Notes: generated by a model from the sequence alone, not told the origin. Positions 1 through 9,294 are shown, counted from the first letter of the stretch. The stretch is DNA of 64,000 nucleotides from Kribbella amoyensis (GCF_007828865.1 NZ_VIVK01000001.1:3348001-3412000); one strand, 5' to 3'. Numbers and translations are program-made.

Positions 1-12
1 ACTATTCCCTTG

Positions 13-219
13 ATGACTGGTGAACCCACGGTCTCATCCGCAGACCTGCTGCAGGCCTTTCTGGATGCCTGTGACGAGCTGATGCTCGACCTTTACGAGC
101 CGGTGCTCGGCCCGGACCTGCAGCCCCTACGATCGGAGCTGCGCCGGGCCAGTGCCGTCTTGGTAGGGCCGCTCAGCAGCGATGCCGCGTCACCCGAGCC
201 GACAGAAGGTCAGGCATGA
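13..219 (+). CDS. Small protein of unknown function, first visible gene of a three-gene operon
   Basis: I do not recognise this 68-residue protein. It is acidic and mostly predicted helix, with a Leu-rich stretch (DLLQAFLDACDELM) near the N-terminus and a Ser/Pro/Glu-rich tail. I chose the ATG at 13; a TTG directly before it is also in frame. No Shine-Dalgarno sequence is visible, but only 12 bases precede it. Its stop overlaps the next gene's start in an ATGA at 216-219, so the two are probably translationally coupled. The operon may begin outside the window. The size would suit an adaptor or chaperone for its helical neighbours, but that is a guess. Confidence 0.6.
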   Translation: MTGEPTVSSADLLQAFLDACDELMLDLYEPVLGPDLQPLRSELRRASAVLVGPLSSDAASPEPTEGQA

Positions 220-884
220 GCACCGAAACCGCGCACAGACTTGAACAGGCCAGGGCACTCGAAGACACCCTGCGGGCAGCCGCGGTATCGATTGCGTCGG
301 CGGCCCTCGTACCTGGCACCATGCGCACCGCCTTCTCGGCCGCCGCGTCAGCCGACGATCGGAAGCTCCCGCAGGCGTTGAGCCGCGTGGCCGAGGCGGC
401 GCAGCTCGGTCCGGCAGCGATGAACGCTGCCCAGATGGCCGCCCGGGTCCAGCTGAGCGATGGCCGGGCGATCCTCGACCAGCTTCGGGACGAGCCACAG
501 CTGGACCGGCTCGTCACCGACCTGGAGGCAGCGGTCGGAACCGTCCAGGCCGAGACGACAGTGATGAGTGCAGCTGTACTCACGAAGCTGGGCGATGTCG
601 ACAAGCTGCCGAGCGCAGGGCAGGTCAGGCTCGATGCGTTGAGCGAGAAGCGTGACAGGCTGGGGGAGTTCGATCCTCCGCTCGCCAGGTTGACCGATGA
701 CCTCGACCGGCTGTCATCACAAGCCGAGGCTGCCCTTGCGGCCGGGAGAGAGGTTTCGATGGCCGCCTACACGGCTCACACCGAAGGCCTGGTGCATTGG
801 GAGCGGCTCCCCGAGCAGGCCGAAAATGCCGCTCGAGACGCCCGCGGCGCGTTGCATGGGCCGCACTCGGACTGTACAGGGTGA
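216..884 (+). CDS. Alpha-helical protein of unknown function (222 aa)
   Basis: The protein is rich in Ala, Leu, Asp and Arg, with few Gly or Pro, and shows long heptad-like helices (for example residues 70-105 and 140-190). That suggests coiled coils or a helical bundle. I see no signal peptide, membrane segment or catalytic motif. It overlaps the upstream gene by 4 bp (ATGA) and the downstream gene by 4 bp (GTGA at 881-884), so all three genes are likely coupled. A/T looks somewhat more frequent at third codon positions than in the rest of the window, which could mean recent acquisition. No family is recognised. Confidence 0.65.
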   Translation: MSTETAHRLEQARALEDTLRAAAVSIASAALVPGTMRTAFSAAASADDRKLPQALSRVAEAAQLGPAAMNAAQMAARVQLSDGRAILDQLRDEPQLDRLVTDLEAAVGTVQAETTVMSAAVLTKLGDVDKLPSAGQVRLDALSEKRDRLGEFDPPLARLTDDLDRLSSQAEAALAAGREVSMAAYTAHTEGLVHWERLPEQAENAARDARGALHGPHSDCTG

Positions 885-1501
885 GAAGCCACAACTCGTT
901 CGAGATCAGCGGGCTGGCCGACGAACTGAAGGCCGCGTACCAGGAGCGCGCCGGCGTCCGCGACCCAGCGGACGTCGCGGTCGAGCTCGATGAGCACCTG
1001 AGTGGCCAACGGGACGATCTGCTGGCGGTCAGGACGCAGCTTGCCAACGGCATCGAAGCGCTCAACCGGTGCGACGACTATCTGTCAGCAGCCAGGAAAC
1101 AGCCTGGCCTGGGCAACCTCCAGGGTTTTGCCGGGTCCAGGTCGGCGAAGACGCTCGGGCGCGACGCCGGGGCCGCTGTCTCTGCCGTCGACCGCGCGAT
1201 CCGCGAGGTCGACAGGGCCCTGGCTGAAGTCCGGCGCCTGACGCCGGGGGCCTCCATCTGGAGACATGCCAGCGCACTTTCCCAGTTGGCCTACGCCGAT
1301 AAGGGCGTCAACGGCGGACTCGACACAACGCGGACGAAACTGGGGATGGCCGTTGACGGCGCCGAGTCCCTCGTCCTCGACGCCGCCGCCTTCCGGGCCG
1401 CGCAGTTGCCTCCGGGCTCGGGGCGCGCCGGCACCACAGCGCAGGGACGGCCTCCGCATCGGCAGGGCGGCGATACGCGCTCGTCCGGCCGCGAGCGATG
1501 A
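881..1501 (+). CDS. Alpha-helical protein of unknown function (206 aa)
   Basis: The start is the GTG at 881, which overlaps the previous stop in a GTGA; the longer frame from 797 would overlap that gene by 88 bp and adds an Arg-rich stretch unlike the rest. The protein has repeated helical segments (residues 10-45, 75-105 and 120-165) and ends in a disordered Gly/Arg/Ser-rich tail. Its composition resembles that of its upstream neighbour, so the two may be distant paralogues or binding partners. No enzyme motif is visible. It ends convergently with the membrane protein at 1588, with a hairpin between them. Confidence 0.6.
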   Translation: MRSHNSFEISGLADELKAAYQERAGVRDPADVAVELDEHLSGQRDDLLAVRTQLANGIEALNRCDDYLSAARKQPGLGNLQGFAGSRSAKTLGRDAGAAVSAVDRAIREVDRALAEVRRLTPGASIWRHASALSQLAYADKGVNGGLDTTRTKLGMAVDGAESLVLDAAAFRAAQLPPGSGRAGTTAQGRPPHRQGGDTRSSGRER

Positions 1502-1523
1502 CTCCAGCACGGTCCGTCCGGTG

Positions 1524-1568
1524 ACAAGGCCGACCTGGGCCGACCGAGGCCGGTCCAGGTCGTCTTGT
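1524..1568. terminator. Hairpin between convergent genes
   Basis: The arms CGACCTGG (1531-1538) and CCAGGTCG (1555-1562) pair perfectly. They are extended by ACAAG/CTTGT (1524-1528 and 1564-1568) across a small bulge. The hairpin fills the 86-bp gap between two convergent genes and lacks a clear T tract, so it is a plausible two-way terminator. Confidence 0.5.
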
Positions 1569-1587
1569 CGCTCCGTCAGGAACCCAG

Positions 1588-3663
1588 TTAGCCGCTGCTC
1601 CCTGCTCGTAGTGGTGATTTCGGGGTGAGTAGGAAGGCGCCCACGTAGAGGAGGGCGGCGACGATGAGGAGGCCGTCGAAGCCGATCACCAGAGCGGCGT
1701 ACTCCAGGCAGCCGCCGAGCATCGCGCCGAGGAGGTTGGCGCCGAAGCTGGCAGTGCCGTCGGCCGTGTCGGTGAACCGCTTCGCGAAGATCACGTTCGC
1801 CGCGAAGATCGGCAGGAACGCGATCAGGACCGCGACGATCGCGCGCAACCCGAGCGGCATCCCCAGCAGCCAGCTGTCCGGGAACACCCAGGACAGCACC
1901 AGGCCGCCGAACAGGACGACGTACATCGCCTTCAACGGTGGGGTCCGGAATCGTCTGGTCACTTCGACGGCGGCCAGGACGGCGACCAGGACCCCCGCGA
2001 ACACGATCGCGTTGACCACCCACGTCGTGCCGAACAGCAACGCGAACCCGGTGATGCTCTTCGTCTCCAGCAGCATGAAGCCCGCGCCGAGCAGGAACAG
2101 GTCCGCGTACGGCCGCATCCGCCGGTACGACGAGCCGCCGCCCGCGACGCCGACACCGATCAGCCCGGCCACCAGGATCAGGCCGAGCGTGATCAGGTAG
2201 AGGTTCGGGATCCGGTCGGTGAACAGGTACAGGAACGGCCGGTTGTCGGTGGCCGGCGGCGGGGTGGTCTCGGTCGCGCCGGCCCAGGTCGCGGCGCAGG
2301 TCTGGTCCGCCTCGGTCAGGCCGACGGTGACGACGGCCTGCTGCAGGTCGTCGCCGACCTTGTCCACACAGGGCTTGTGGCCGAACGCCTGCTCCGCGGT
2401 CGACGCGAGCCGGTCGATCAGCCAGGTCTCGCGGTAGTAGTTGTACATCGCGAACGCGCCGCCCGGGTTCAGGTGCTCCTGCGCGCTCTTGAACGCCTGC
2501 TCGGTGAACAGGTAGCTCTCCAGCTGCAGCGAGCTCGCACCGTTGACCAGGGTCAGCGAATCCGGCAGGGCCAGCAGGATCAGGTCGTACTTCTTGTCCG
2601 TCCGGGACAGGAACGCGCGGCCGTCGTCGATGTGCGAGGTCACCCGCGGGTCCTGGTACGGGCGGTCCGGATGCTTCTCCCGGCCGATGTCGCGCAGCCG
2701 CGGGTCGATCTCGACCGCGTCGACGTGTTGCGCACCGTTGCGCAGGGCAACGGCCACGTCGGTCCCGGAGCCGGCGCCGATGATCAGCACGTCCTTCGGG
2801 TTCTTCACCGCGGCCCGCTCGTACGGCAGCCCGTACTGCGGTTCCCACTGCAGCCGCTTCTCGGCCGGGATCGCCTGCTGGTGCGGGACACCGTTCACCG
2901 TGATCGTGAGCAGCGGGGTGTTCTGGTACTCCGAGGTCGAGGTCTGCACCTTGTAGTACGGCGACCAGCTGTTGTCCGGCCGGGTCGACTCGTGCAGCAG
3001 GATCCCGAGCATCACCAGCATCGGCGTCAGGACGAGCGTGCCGCTCAGGACGGCGGCGGTCACCCGCGGTTGCGGGACCATCAGGGCGAGGAACCCGGCG
3101 GTGACGATCAGCCCCCACCACACCGGCGGCGCGCCGAGGAACGACAGCAGCGTGAAGGCCGCGATCCCGGACAGGCTGCCGATCAGGTCGAACCGGTACG
3201 CGGTCAGCCGGGGGAGTTCGGTGAAGCAGCGGCCGACGAGCTCGGCCGGACCGGCCAGGATCACCGCGGCGGCGACGAAGATGATCGGCAGGATCACCCA
3301 GACCGGCGGCCCGGTGGTGTCCAGGCTGGTGAAGTAGATGACGTTGTCGCCGGCCCGGTCGACGGTGACCGGCTTCCAGGCGATCACCAGCACCAGCAGG
3401 CCGAGCATCACCGGGGAGTAGTACGGCAGCCGCTTCGCCTTCGACGCCCGCAGCACGCCGAGCCCGATCCCGAGGAACGAGCCGAGCAGCACGAAGTTCG
3501 AGAAGTAGCTCAGATGCACCACGTTCGAGCCGGTCCAGCGGATCAGCGCGAGTTCGAGGAAGAGCATCAACGCGCTGGCCGCGACCAGGCGGGTTCTCAC
3601 TCCGAGCGGGTTGTGCCAGTTCTTGGCTTCGGGCGTGCGGGCTGGTGAAGCGTCGACGGCCAT
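1588..3663 (-). CDS. Multi-spanning membrane protein with an internal spermidine-synthase-like methyltransferase domain
   Basis: The 691-residue protein starts at ATG 3663; longer frames lack initiation signals. About seven hydrophobic segments (residues 28-225) precede a soluble Rossmann domain, and several more follow it (about 475-685). The soluble domain has GAGSG at 296-300, the acidic VEID at 317-320, an IDDG at 345-348 and PD at 367-368, in the pattern of spermidine synthases. Known relatives bind SAM or decarboxylated SAM; true polyamine synthesis by this membrane-bound form is unproven. It could equally be a methyltransferase acting on a lipid or glycopolymer. It stands alone, convergent with the unknown operon to its left. 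Confidence 0.75.
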   Translation of the reverse strand: MAVDASPARTPEAKNWHNPLGVRTRLVAASALMLFLELALIRWTGSNVVHLSYFSNFVLLGSFLGIGLGVLRASKAKRLPYYSPVMLGLLVLVIAWKPVTVDRAGDNVIYFTSLDTTGPPVWVILPIIFVAAAVILAGPAELVGRCFTELPRLTAYRFDLIGSLSGIAAFTLLSFLGAPPVWWGLIVTAGFLALMVPQPRVTAAVLSGTLVLTPMLVMLGILLHESTRPDNSWSPYYKVQTSTSEYQNTPLLTITVNGVPHQQAIPAEKRLQWEPQYGLPYERAAVKNPKDVLIIGAGSGTDVAVALRNGAQHVDAVEIDPRLRDIGREKHPDRPYQDPRVTSHIDDGRAFLSRTDKKYDLILLALPDSLTLVNGASSLQLESYLFTEQAFKSAQEHLNPGGAFAMYNYYRETWLIDRLASTAEQAFGHKPCVDKVGDDLQQAVVTVGLTEADQTCAATWAGATETTPPPATDNRPFLYLFTDRIPNLYLITLGLILVAGLIGVGVAGGGSSYRRMRPYADLFLLGAGFMLLETKSITGFALLFGTTWVVNAIVFAGVLVAVLAAVEVTRRFRTPPLKAMYVVLFGGLVLSWVFPDSWLLGMPLGLRAIVAVLIAFLPIFAANVIFAKRFTDTADGTASFGANLLGAMLGGCLEYAALVIGFDGLLIVAALLYVGAFLLTPKSPLRAGSSG

Positions 3664-3764
3664 GGGCGGCGACCATACCGGATCAGCAGTGGCCCACGTC
3701 ACCCTTTCGCGCGATTCGTCCGGATTCGGCGACCGGTCGCCCGGCCGCCGAATCCGGACAGTGA

Positions 3765-4628
3765 TCAGCGGGCGGGCTTGGCGAGTTGGCAGCCGGCCTT
3801 GGTCAGGTCGATCGCGCGCGCCTCGGTCAGGCAGGTGTAGAGCCACCAGGTCTGCTGGCCGTACGCGGCGCCCTGTTCGACGGTGATGTTGCCGTCCGCA
3901 TCTACTTCGCAGGGGTTGTTCACCGTGCAGCGTTGGCCGTCCTCGTTGCCGGTGTTGTTCACACCGATGACCTCGCCGTTCTCGGTGCTCACCACCGGCG
4001 AACCGGAGGTGCCGCCGATCGTCTCGCAGCCGGGCTGCTGGTACTTGATCGACTCCTTCCAGGTCCAGTCGCCTTCGCGGAGTTCGGGGATCGTGCCTTG
4101 CACGGAGCAGGTGTAGATCCGCTTCCAGTACCCGGACACGACGGCCATCCCGGCCCCGTTCGCGGGCGCCTGCTGGGCCAGGGTGAGCGGGGTGACGCCG
4201 AGGCGGGACTTGATCGACGCGTACGACTCGGTCACCTCGTACACGATCATGTCGGTCTTGGTCATCGTGCCGTAGAGGATGCGGCCGGCCCGGACGGTCC
4301 CCGCGCGGCTCGCGTCCGGCTTGAGCAACGTGATCGAACGGGACGACGCGCTGTTCACCAGCACCTGGCCGGGATTCAGGAAGCCGCCTTCGTAGCAGTG
4401 GCCGTTGGTGAGTACGAGCGCCTTGTCGGTGTCGGCCGACGAGGCGTACCGGACGAGCGAGGCGGAACAGTTGCTGAGGGCAGCGATCCCGGTGAAGTCC
4501 GCGCCGGGCGCGGCGGCCTTCGGCGGACCGGTGGTGGGGCCGGCCTCGACGGCGAGCGCCTGGCCGCCACCGAGCAGGAGGGAGCCGAGCGCGACCACGG
4601 CCGCGACGGCAGGACGGAACAGTTTCAT
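3765..4628 (-). CDS. Secreted trypsin-like serine protease
   Basis: The 287-residue protein starts at ATG 4628 behind an AGGA sequence. It has a signal peptide (basic MKLFR, then an Ala/Leu/Gly core ending near AQALA-VEA). The S1-type triad is recognisable: His in TNGHC, Asp in the KTDMIVYEV segment and Ser in GGTSGSPV. Paired Cys residues suggest disulfides, consistent with action outside the cell. No propeptide is obvious. It is transcribed divergently from the secreted protein at 4825 across 196 bp. Its substrate is unknown. Confidence 0.85.
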   Translation of the reverse strand: MKLFRPAVAAVVALGSLLLGGGQALAVEAGPTTGPPKAAAPGADFTGIAALSNCSASLVRYASSADTDKALVLTNGHCYEGGFLNPGQVLVNSASSRSITLLKPDASRAGTVRAGRILYGTMTKTDMIVYEVTESYASIKSRLGVTPLTLAQQAPANGAGMAVVSGYWKRIYTCSVQGTIPELREGDWTWKESIKYQQPGCETIGGTSGSPVVSTENGEVIGVNNTGNEDGQRCTVNNPCEVDADGNITVEQGAAYGQQTWWLYTCLTEARAIDLTKAGCQLAKPAR

Positions 4629-4824
4629 GGGCGGTATTCCTTTGTCCTCACTGGGTCCACGTGGGCGACGCGGACGGGGTGTGATCACCCTGGAACTCTT
4701 CGTATCCGATGCCGGGTGGCCGGGACCATCACAGCCGCATGAAGGTTGACCCGGCACGCTGCACCGCAGGGGTTTCCCTCCGTGGTTCGGCAACCTTCCC
4801 TGCCGGTCGCGGACATGTCGGGGT

Positions 4825-6516
4825 ATGAGAATCCCGAGAATCCGCCGGGCCGCCCTCGCCGCGGTCCTGCTGACCGCCCTCGCGGTCCCGGTGACCCCGG
4901 TGGCCGCGGAACCGGCCCGCTCCCCAGCCACTCCTGAACCGACGCGGACCGTCCTCCCGGGGGTGTCGAAGCAGCTTGAGGTCCGCGGGCCGTCGGGCCT
5001 GTCCAGCCGACGCCTCCCAGCCGGGACGACGCACAAGCTGACCCTGCGCCATCTCGGTCACGACGGCGCGCTCGCGCCCACCGCGTTCACCGGGATCGCC
5101 AACCTGGACGGCTCGCTGAACGAACCCGTGGACGTCGGCACGGGCGAGGTCACCCTGGCCTTGCCCGCCGGCCGGTACGTGTTCGCGAGCACCTTGGAGG
5201 TCGGCGAGCAGACCAGCGTGCTCGTCCAGCCGCTGCTCGACCTGCGTGCCGACACGACCGTCGCGGTCGACTTCCGCCGGACCAAGCCGCTCGCGATCAC
5301 GGTCGACGACGCCTCGGTCTCCTCGTACTTCAGCGCGCTGTACTTCGCCCGGCGGCTGGCGGACGGGTCGATGCTCGAGTTCAGCGCCCCCGGTGGTCCG
5401 CTCGAGGACGTCCGGGCCGGGCAACTCGGACCCGACGTGCCCGCGAACGAGCTCAAGTCGAGTGTCGGGACCCACTGGGCCGTCCCTGGTCCGCGGGGCG
5501 ACTTCGCCGACAGCCCGGTGACCTACCACTCGATGGACACGGTCGACGGCCGCTTCGTCCAAGGCCTCCAGCGCGTCGTCCGGCGGTCCGCGCTCGCCCG
5601 GCTGGTGTCGACCACGTACTCGACCGCTGCTGACCTGGTAGGGGTGAAGTCGATCGCGGTCCTGCCGCCGGACCACCACAGCGTCTGGAGCAAGGGGCTG
5701 ACCAGGAACCGGCCGGGCACGGTCACGGAGTACGTCGAGGCCGGACGCGAGGTGTCCGCCGGCTTCCAGGAGCGGACCGGCGGTGGGGAGGAGAGCGTCC
5801 TGGTCGCCGAGCTGAATTGGGGGTCCAGCCGATCGTTCGCGGCCGGCAGTTTGCATCGGACTGAGTGGAACCGGGCAGTCCTCGGTCCAGGTCTCCCGGA
5901 AGGCGCGGCCGCGCGGTACGGGGACCAGTTGGCGGTGGAGGTCGGGCTGACCGACGACGCGGCCGGCAACAACGGCTGGGGCATGGACCAGGCCGCGGCG
6001 ACCCGGCTGTACCGGGACGGCGTGCTGGTGGTCGAGACCGATCGGCCCGGGAACCTCGGCCGCGAAGCGATCGTCGAGCCAGGCCAGGCGAAGTACCGGC
6101 TGGAGACCGAGGTGATCCGGGCGGCCGGGACCCGACGGTCGACGGTGGTCAAGACGGCCTGGACGTTCCGGTCGGACACGACGAGCGAGTCCGGTGAGGC
6201 GTTGCCGCTCTGGGTGGCGCGGTTCGCTCCGGGGACAGGGCTCGCGAACGACGTGGCCGCCGGTCGGATCGTGGTGCCGCTCACGCTGACGCCCCAACCC
6301 GGCGCGAAGGTGGGCAAGCCCGGGGTCCCGGTGGTGGAGACCTCGGCCGACGGCGGCGGTAGCTGGCGGCGGGCGACCGTCGTACCGGTAGGTGGTGGCC
6401 GGTACCAGGTGGGCTTCACCGCGACCGTGGGGACGGTCGGGCTGCGGGTCACGATGACCGACTCGCTGGGGAACTCGGTCGAGCAGAGCGTGGCGGACGC
6501 GCTCGGCGTGCGCTGA
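4825..6516 (+). CDS. Secreted protein of unknown function, Ig-like beta-rich architecture
   Basis: The 563-residue protein begins with MRIPRIRRAALAAVLLTALA and a typical Sec cleavage region (TPVAA-EPARS). The rest is rich in Thr, Val and Gly with regular beta-strand-like patterns and resembles the non-catalytic C-terminal regions of actinobacterial subtilases, but I see no Asp-His-Ser protease core. The last 100 residues (SADGGGSWRRATVVPVG...) look like an immunoglobulin-like or sialidase-like beta module. It could be a cell-wall or extracellular binding protein. It is followed by a strong hairpin and shares its upstream region with the divergent protease. Confidence 0.7.
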   Translation: MRIPRIRRAALAAVLLTALAVPVTPVAAEPARSPATPEPTRTVLPGVSKQLEVRGPSGLSSRRLPAGTTHKLTLRHLGHDGALAPTAFTGIANLDGSLNEPVDVGTGEVTLALPAGRYVFASTLEVGEQTSVLVQPLLDLRADTTVAVDFRRTKPLAITVDDASVSSYFSALYFARRLADGSMLEFSAPGGPLEDVRAGQLGPDVPANELKSSVGTHWAVPGPRGDFADSPVTYHSMDTVDGRFVQGLQRVVRRSALARLVSTTYSTAADLVGVKSIAVLPPDHHSVWSKGLTRNRPGTVTEYVEAGREVSAGFQERTGGGEESVLVAELNWGSSRSFAAGSLHRTEWNRAVLGPGLPEGAAARYGDQLAVEVGLTDDAAGNNGWGMDQAAATRLYRDGVLVVETDRPGNLGREAIVEPGQAKYRLETEVIRAAGTRRSTVVKTAWTFRSDTTSESGEALPLWVARFAPGTGLANDVAAGRIVVPLTLTPQPGAKVGKPGVPVVETSADGGGSWRRATVVPVGGGRYQVGFTATVGTVGLRVTMTDSLGNSVEQSVADALGVR

Positions 6517-6528
6517 TCCACCGACCTC

Positions 6529-6564
6529 CGAAGGCGTCGCCCGGTGACCCGGGCGGCGCCTTCG
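6529..6564 (+). terminator. Terminator hairpin after the secreted protein gene
   Basis: CGAAGGCG plus CGCCCGG pairs with CCGGGCG plus CGCCTTCG across a single mismatch, giving a stem of about 15 bp directly downstream of the stop codon at 6514-6516. There is no long T tract, as is common in high-GC actinobacteria. Confidence 0.65.
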
Positions 6565-6784
6565 CTGCGTGGTCAACCTGTTACGCTTCGTTTCCGGATC
6601 CGCCCGGCCCGAACCATCGCCGCGCTCGGTACGTCGTACCAGCGAGCGGGGGAACAGCAAGGACGGCGGCGCGCCTGATCGAGGCGGCTGCCGTGCCGAG
6701 GCCATACTGAACGACGCGACGACCGGCCAACGGGGGCCGTCCCGGCAAGTTCCGGCAGCGCCGTACGGAGAACGGAAGGACGTC

Positions 6785-8248
6785 ATGCCGCAGGAGAAAC
6801 CAGACCTGCGCAATCTCAGCGAGCCGGTGCGCTTCAAGCGCGCGATCGCGTTGCTGCTGATGACCCTGGTACTCCCCGGATCCGCGCAGATCGTGGCCGG
6901 CAGCAAGCGGGCCGGCCGGTACGCCTGGCGGGTGATCGCCGGCCTGATCGCGATCATCGTGTTCCTGGTGCTGCTGTCGCTGGTCTGGCGGTCCGGCACC
7001 ATCAACCTGCTGGTCTCGCCGAAGACACTGCGGGTGGTCCAGGTCCTGCTGGTACTGCTCGCGCTCGGCTGGGCCGCGCTCTTCGTGGACGCGTACCGGC
7101 TGGGCCGGCCGCTCACGCTGGAACGCAACCACCGGCTCACCGCGAGCATCCTGGACGGGGTCCTCGTGCTGCTCGTGGTGGGCGCGCTGATCTGGGGCAG
7201 CACGATCGTGTCGGCCCAGCGGGACTTCGTCGCGAGCGTGTTCGGCAACGGGGAGAAGTCCCAGGCGGACAAGGGCCGGTACAACGTGCTCCTGCTCGGC
7301 GGCGACTCCGGCGCGAACCGGGTCGGGGTGCGCCCGGACAGCGTCACCCTGGCCAGCGTCGACGCCGACACCGGCCGGACCGTGCTGATCGGCCTGCCGC
7401 GGAACATGGCCAAGATCCCGTTCCCGGCCGGCACCGAGATGGCCAAGCAGTTCCCGGACGGGTTCGAGTGGGACGGCTGCGGCCACGACTGCTACCTGAA
7501 CGGCGTCTACACCTGGGCGATGGGGCACAAGCAGTACTTCCCCGGCGTCGAGGAGCCCGGCCTGAAGGCGACCCAGCAGGCGGTCGAGGGCATCACCGGG
7601 CTGAAGGTCAACTACTACGTGCTGATCGACATCGCCGGCTTCCAGCACCTGCTGGACGCGGTCGGCGGGATCACGGTCGACGTCGGCAAGAAGGTCCCGA
7701 TCGGCGGCATCGGCGGGCCGATCAAGGGGTACATCCAGCCCGGGAAGGACCAGCACCTGGACGGGTACCATGCGATGTGGTTCGCGCGGTCCCGAGCGGG
7801 GGCCAGCGACTACGAACGGATGACCCGGCAGAAATGCGTGATGACCGCGATGCTCAACCAGTTGTCACCGCAGAAGGTGCTGACCAAGTTCCAGGGCATC
7901 GCGGCGGCCAGCAAGGAAGTCGTGCAGACCAACATTCCCTCGGGCGAACTCGGAACTTTCACCGATCTGGCGCTGGACTCGAAGAAGCTCCCGGTGTCAT
8001 CCTTCTCGCCGGTTCCCCCACTCATCAAGACGGGGAATCCCGACTTCGACCTGGTCCGTGCCAAGGTCGCCGAGGCGATCGGAAAGTCCGAAGCGCTGGA
8101 CAAGGCGGCCGAGGACGGGGACGGTAAGAAGCCGGACACACCGAGTAGCGTGTCCACCAAGAAGCCGACCACACCGGGCAAGCCCGGTTCGACCCCGTCC
8201 AAGCCAGCCACCGATGTCGACGACGTCGCTCAAGTCTGTAAGGCCTGA
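6785..8248 (+). CDS. LytR-CpsA-Psr (LCP) family glycopolymer ligase
   Basis: I chose ATG 6785, preceded by GGAAGGA at a good distance; an upstream in-frame ATG at 6569 lacks this. The 487-residue protein has hydrophobic segments at about 19-39, 49-69, 84-103 and 121-141, then the extracytoplasmic LCP domain (about 165-420). Family marks are LLLGGDSG, the RPDS and LPRN segments, and ARSRAGASDYERMTRQ. LCP enzymes transfer lipid-linked glycopolymers to peptidoglycan. Four N-terminal hydrophobic segments is more than the usual one. The tail is Lys/Pro/Thr-rich and probably disordered. The adjacent glycosyltransferase and nearby ABC exporter support a wall-polymer role. Confidence 0.87.
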   Translation: MPQEKPDLRNLSEPVRFKRAIALLLMTLVLPGSAQIVAGSKRAGRYAWRVIAGLIAIIVFLVLLSLVWRSGTINLLVSPKTLRVVQVLLVLLALGWAALFVDAYRLGRPLTLERNHRLTASILDGVLVLLVVGALIWGSTIVSAQRDFVASVFGNGEKSQADKGRYNVLLLGGDSGANRVGVRPDSVTLASVDADTGRTVLIGLPRNMAKIPFPAGTEMAKQFPDGFEWDGCGHDCYLNGVYTWAMGHKQYFPGVEEPGLKATQQAVEGITGLKVNYYVLIDIAGFQHLLDAVGGITVDVGKKVPIGGIGGPIKGYIQPGKDQHLDGYHAMWFARSRAGASDYERMTRQKCVMTAMLNQLSPQKVLTKFQGIAAASKEVVQTNIPSGELGTFTDLALDSKKLPVSSFSPVPPLIKTGNPDFDLVRAKVAEAIGKSEALDKAAEDGDGKKPDTPSSVSTKKPTTPGKPGSTPSKPATDVDDVAQVCKA

Positions 8249-8255
8249 CCTGAAC

Positions 8256-9287
8256 ATGCCGCTGTCCGAATGGCCCCCGGTCTCCGTCGTGATGCCCGTG
8301 CTGAACGAGGAACGCCACCTCGAAGAGGCGGTCGGCCGTGTCCTCGACCAGGAGTATCCGGGCGAACTCGAGGTGGTGCTCGCGATCGGGCCGAGCAAGG
8401 ACCGGACCGAGGAGATCGCCGACCGGTTGGCCGGCTCCGACGCCCGGATCAGGATCGTCCCGAACCCGAGCGGCAAGACCCCGGCCGGCCTGAACGTCGG
8501 CATCGCCCAGGCGAAGCACGACATCGTCGTCCGGGTCGACGGCCACGGCGTGCTCACCCAGGGGTACATCGCCCGCGCGGTCGAGGTGCTCGAGGAGAGC
8601 GGCGCGGACAACGTCGGCGGCGTGATGGCGGCCGAGGGGCGGACCCCGTTCGAGATGGCGGTCGCCTGCGCGTACCGGTCCCGGCTCGGCCTCGGCGCGT
8701 CCACGTTCCACCAGGGCGGCAAGGCGGGCCCGGCGGACACGGTGTACCTCGGCGTCTTCCGGCGGGCCGCGCTCGAACGCGTCGGCGGCTTCGACGAGTC
8801 GATGCACCGGGCCCAGGACTGGGAGCTGAACTACCGCATCCGCAAGACCGGCGGGCTGATCTGGTTCACCCCGGACCTGTCCGTGACGTACCGGCCGCGG
8901 TCGTCGCTGTCGGCGGTCGCGAAGCAGTTCTTCCACACCGGTCAGTGGCGGCGTGAGGTCATTCGCCGGCACCCGGAGACCGCGAGCAAGCGGTACCTGG
9001 CCCCGCCGGTCGCGGTCGCGCTGCTCACGGTCGGGACGTTGCTGGGGATCGTCGGCCTGATCACCGGGATCAGCTGGCTGGACCTCGGCTTCGTGATCCC
9101 GGTCGGCTACGCCTTCGCGATCGGCCTCGGTTCGGCGATGGAGGGCCGCTACCTGCCGTGGAAGGCGCTGTTCTGGCTGCCGCCGGTGATCGCGACCATG
9201 CACGTCTCCTGGGGACTGGGCTTCATCGTCGGCCTGCAGGAAAAGCCGGCCGGCCCGGTCCTGAACGCCTCCGAGACCCCGGCCTAG
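8256..9287 (+). CDS. Glycosyltransferase family 2, ExoA-like, membrane-associated
   Basis: The 343-residue protein has a GT-A fold: VSVVMPVLNEERHLEEAV at the N-terminus, VVRVDGHG as the DxD-like metal site and AQDWELNYR as the catalytic (ED) region. Two or three hydrophobic segments follow (about 255-325), as in succinoglycan ExoA-type enzymes that add sugars to lipid-linked precursors. I chose ATG 8256, 8 bp behind the LCP gene; an alternative ATG at 8214 overlaps that gene and lacks a ribosome site. It is probably co-transcribed with the LCP gene. The sugar and acceptor cannot be read from sequence. Confidence 0.85.
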   Translation: MPLSEWPPVSVVMPVLNEERHLEEAVGRVLDQEYPGELEVVLAIGPSKDRTEEIADRLAGSDARIRIVPNPSGKTPAGLNVGIAQAKHDIVVRVDGHGVLTQGYIARAVEVLEESGADNVGGVMAAEGRTPFEMAVACAYRSRLGLGASTFHQGGKAGPADTVYLGVFRRAALERVGGFDESMHRAQDWELNYRIRKTGGLIWFTPDLSVTYRPRSSLSAVAKQFFHTGQWRREVIRRHPETASKRYLAPPVAVALLTVGTLLGIVGLITGISWLDLGFVIPVGYAFAIGLGSAMEGRYLPWKALFWLPPVIATMHVSWGLGFIVGLQEKPAGPVLNASETPA

Positions 9288-9294
9288 GACCAGC

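Noticed and set aside
2377..3648. 423-residue forward-strand frame
   Set aside because: Antisense to the membrane protein gene, with highly charged low-complexity composition typical of GC-rich shadow frames.
1085..3676. 863-residue reverse-strand frame
   Set aside because: It is an Arg/Pro/Gly-rich shadow of the real membrane protein gene at 1588-3663, with no domain.
4629..4824. ECF sigma promoter (GGAAC at about 4691)
   Set aside because: No matching -10 element at 16-17 bp spacing.
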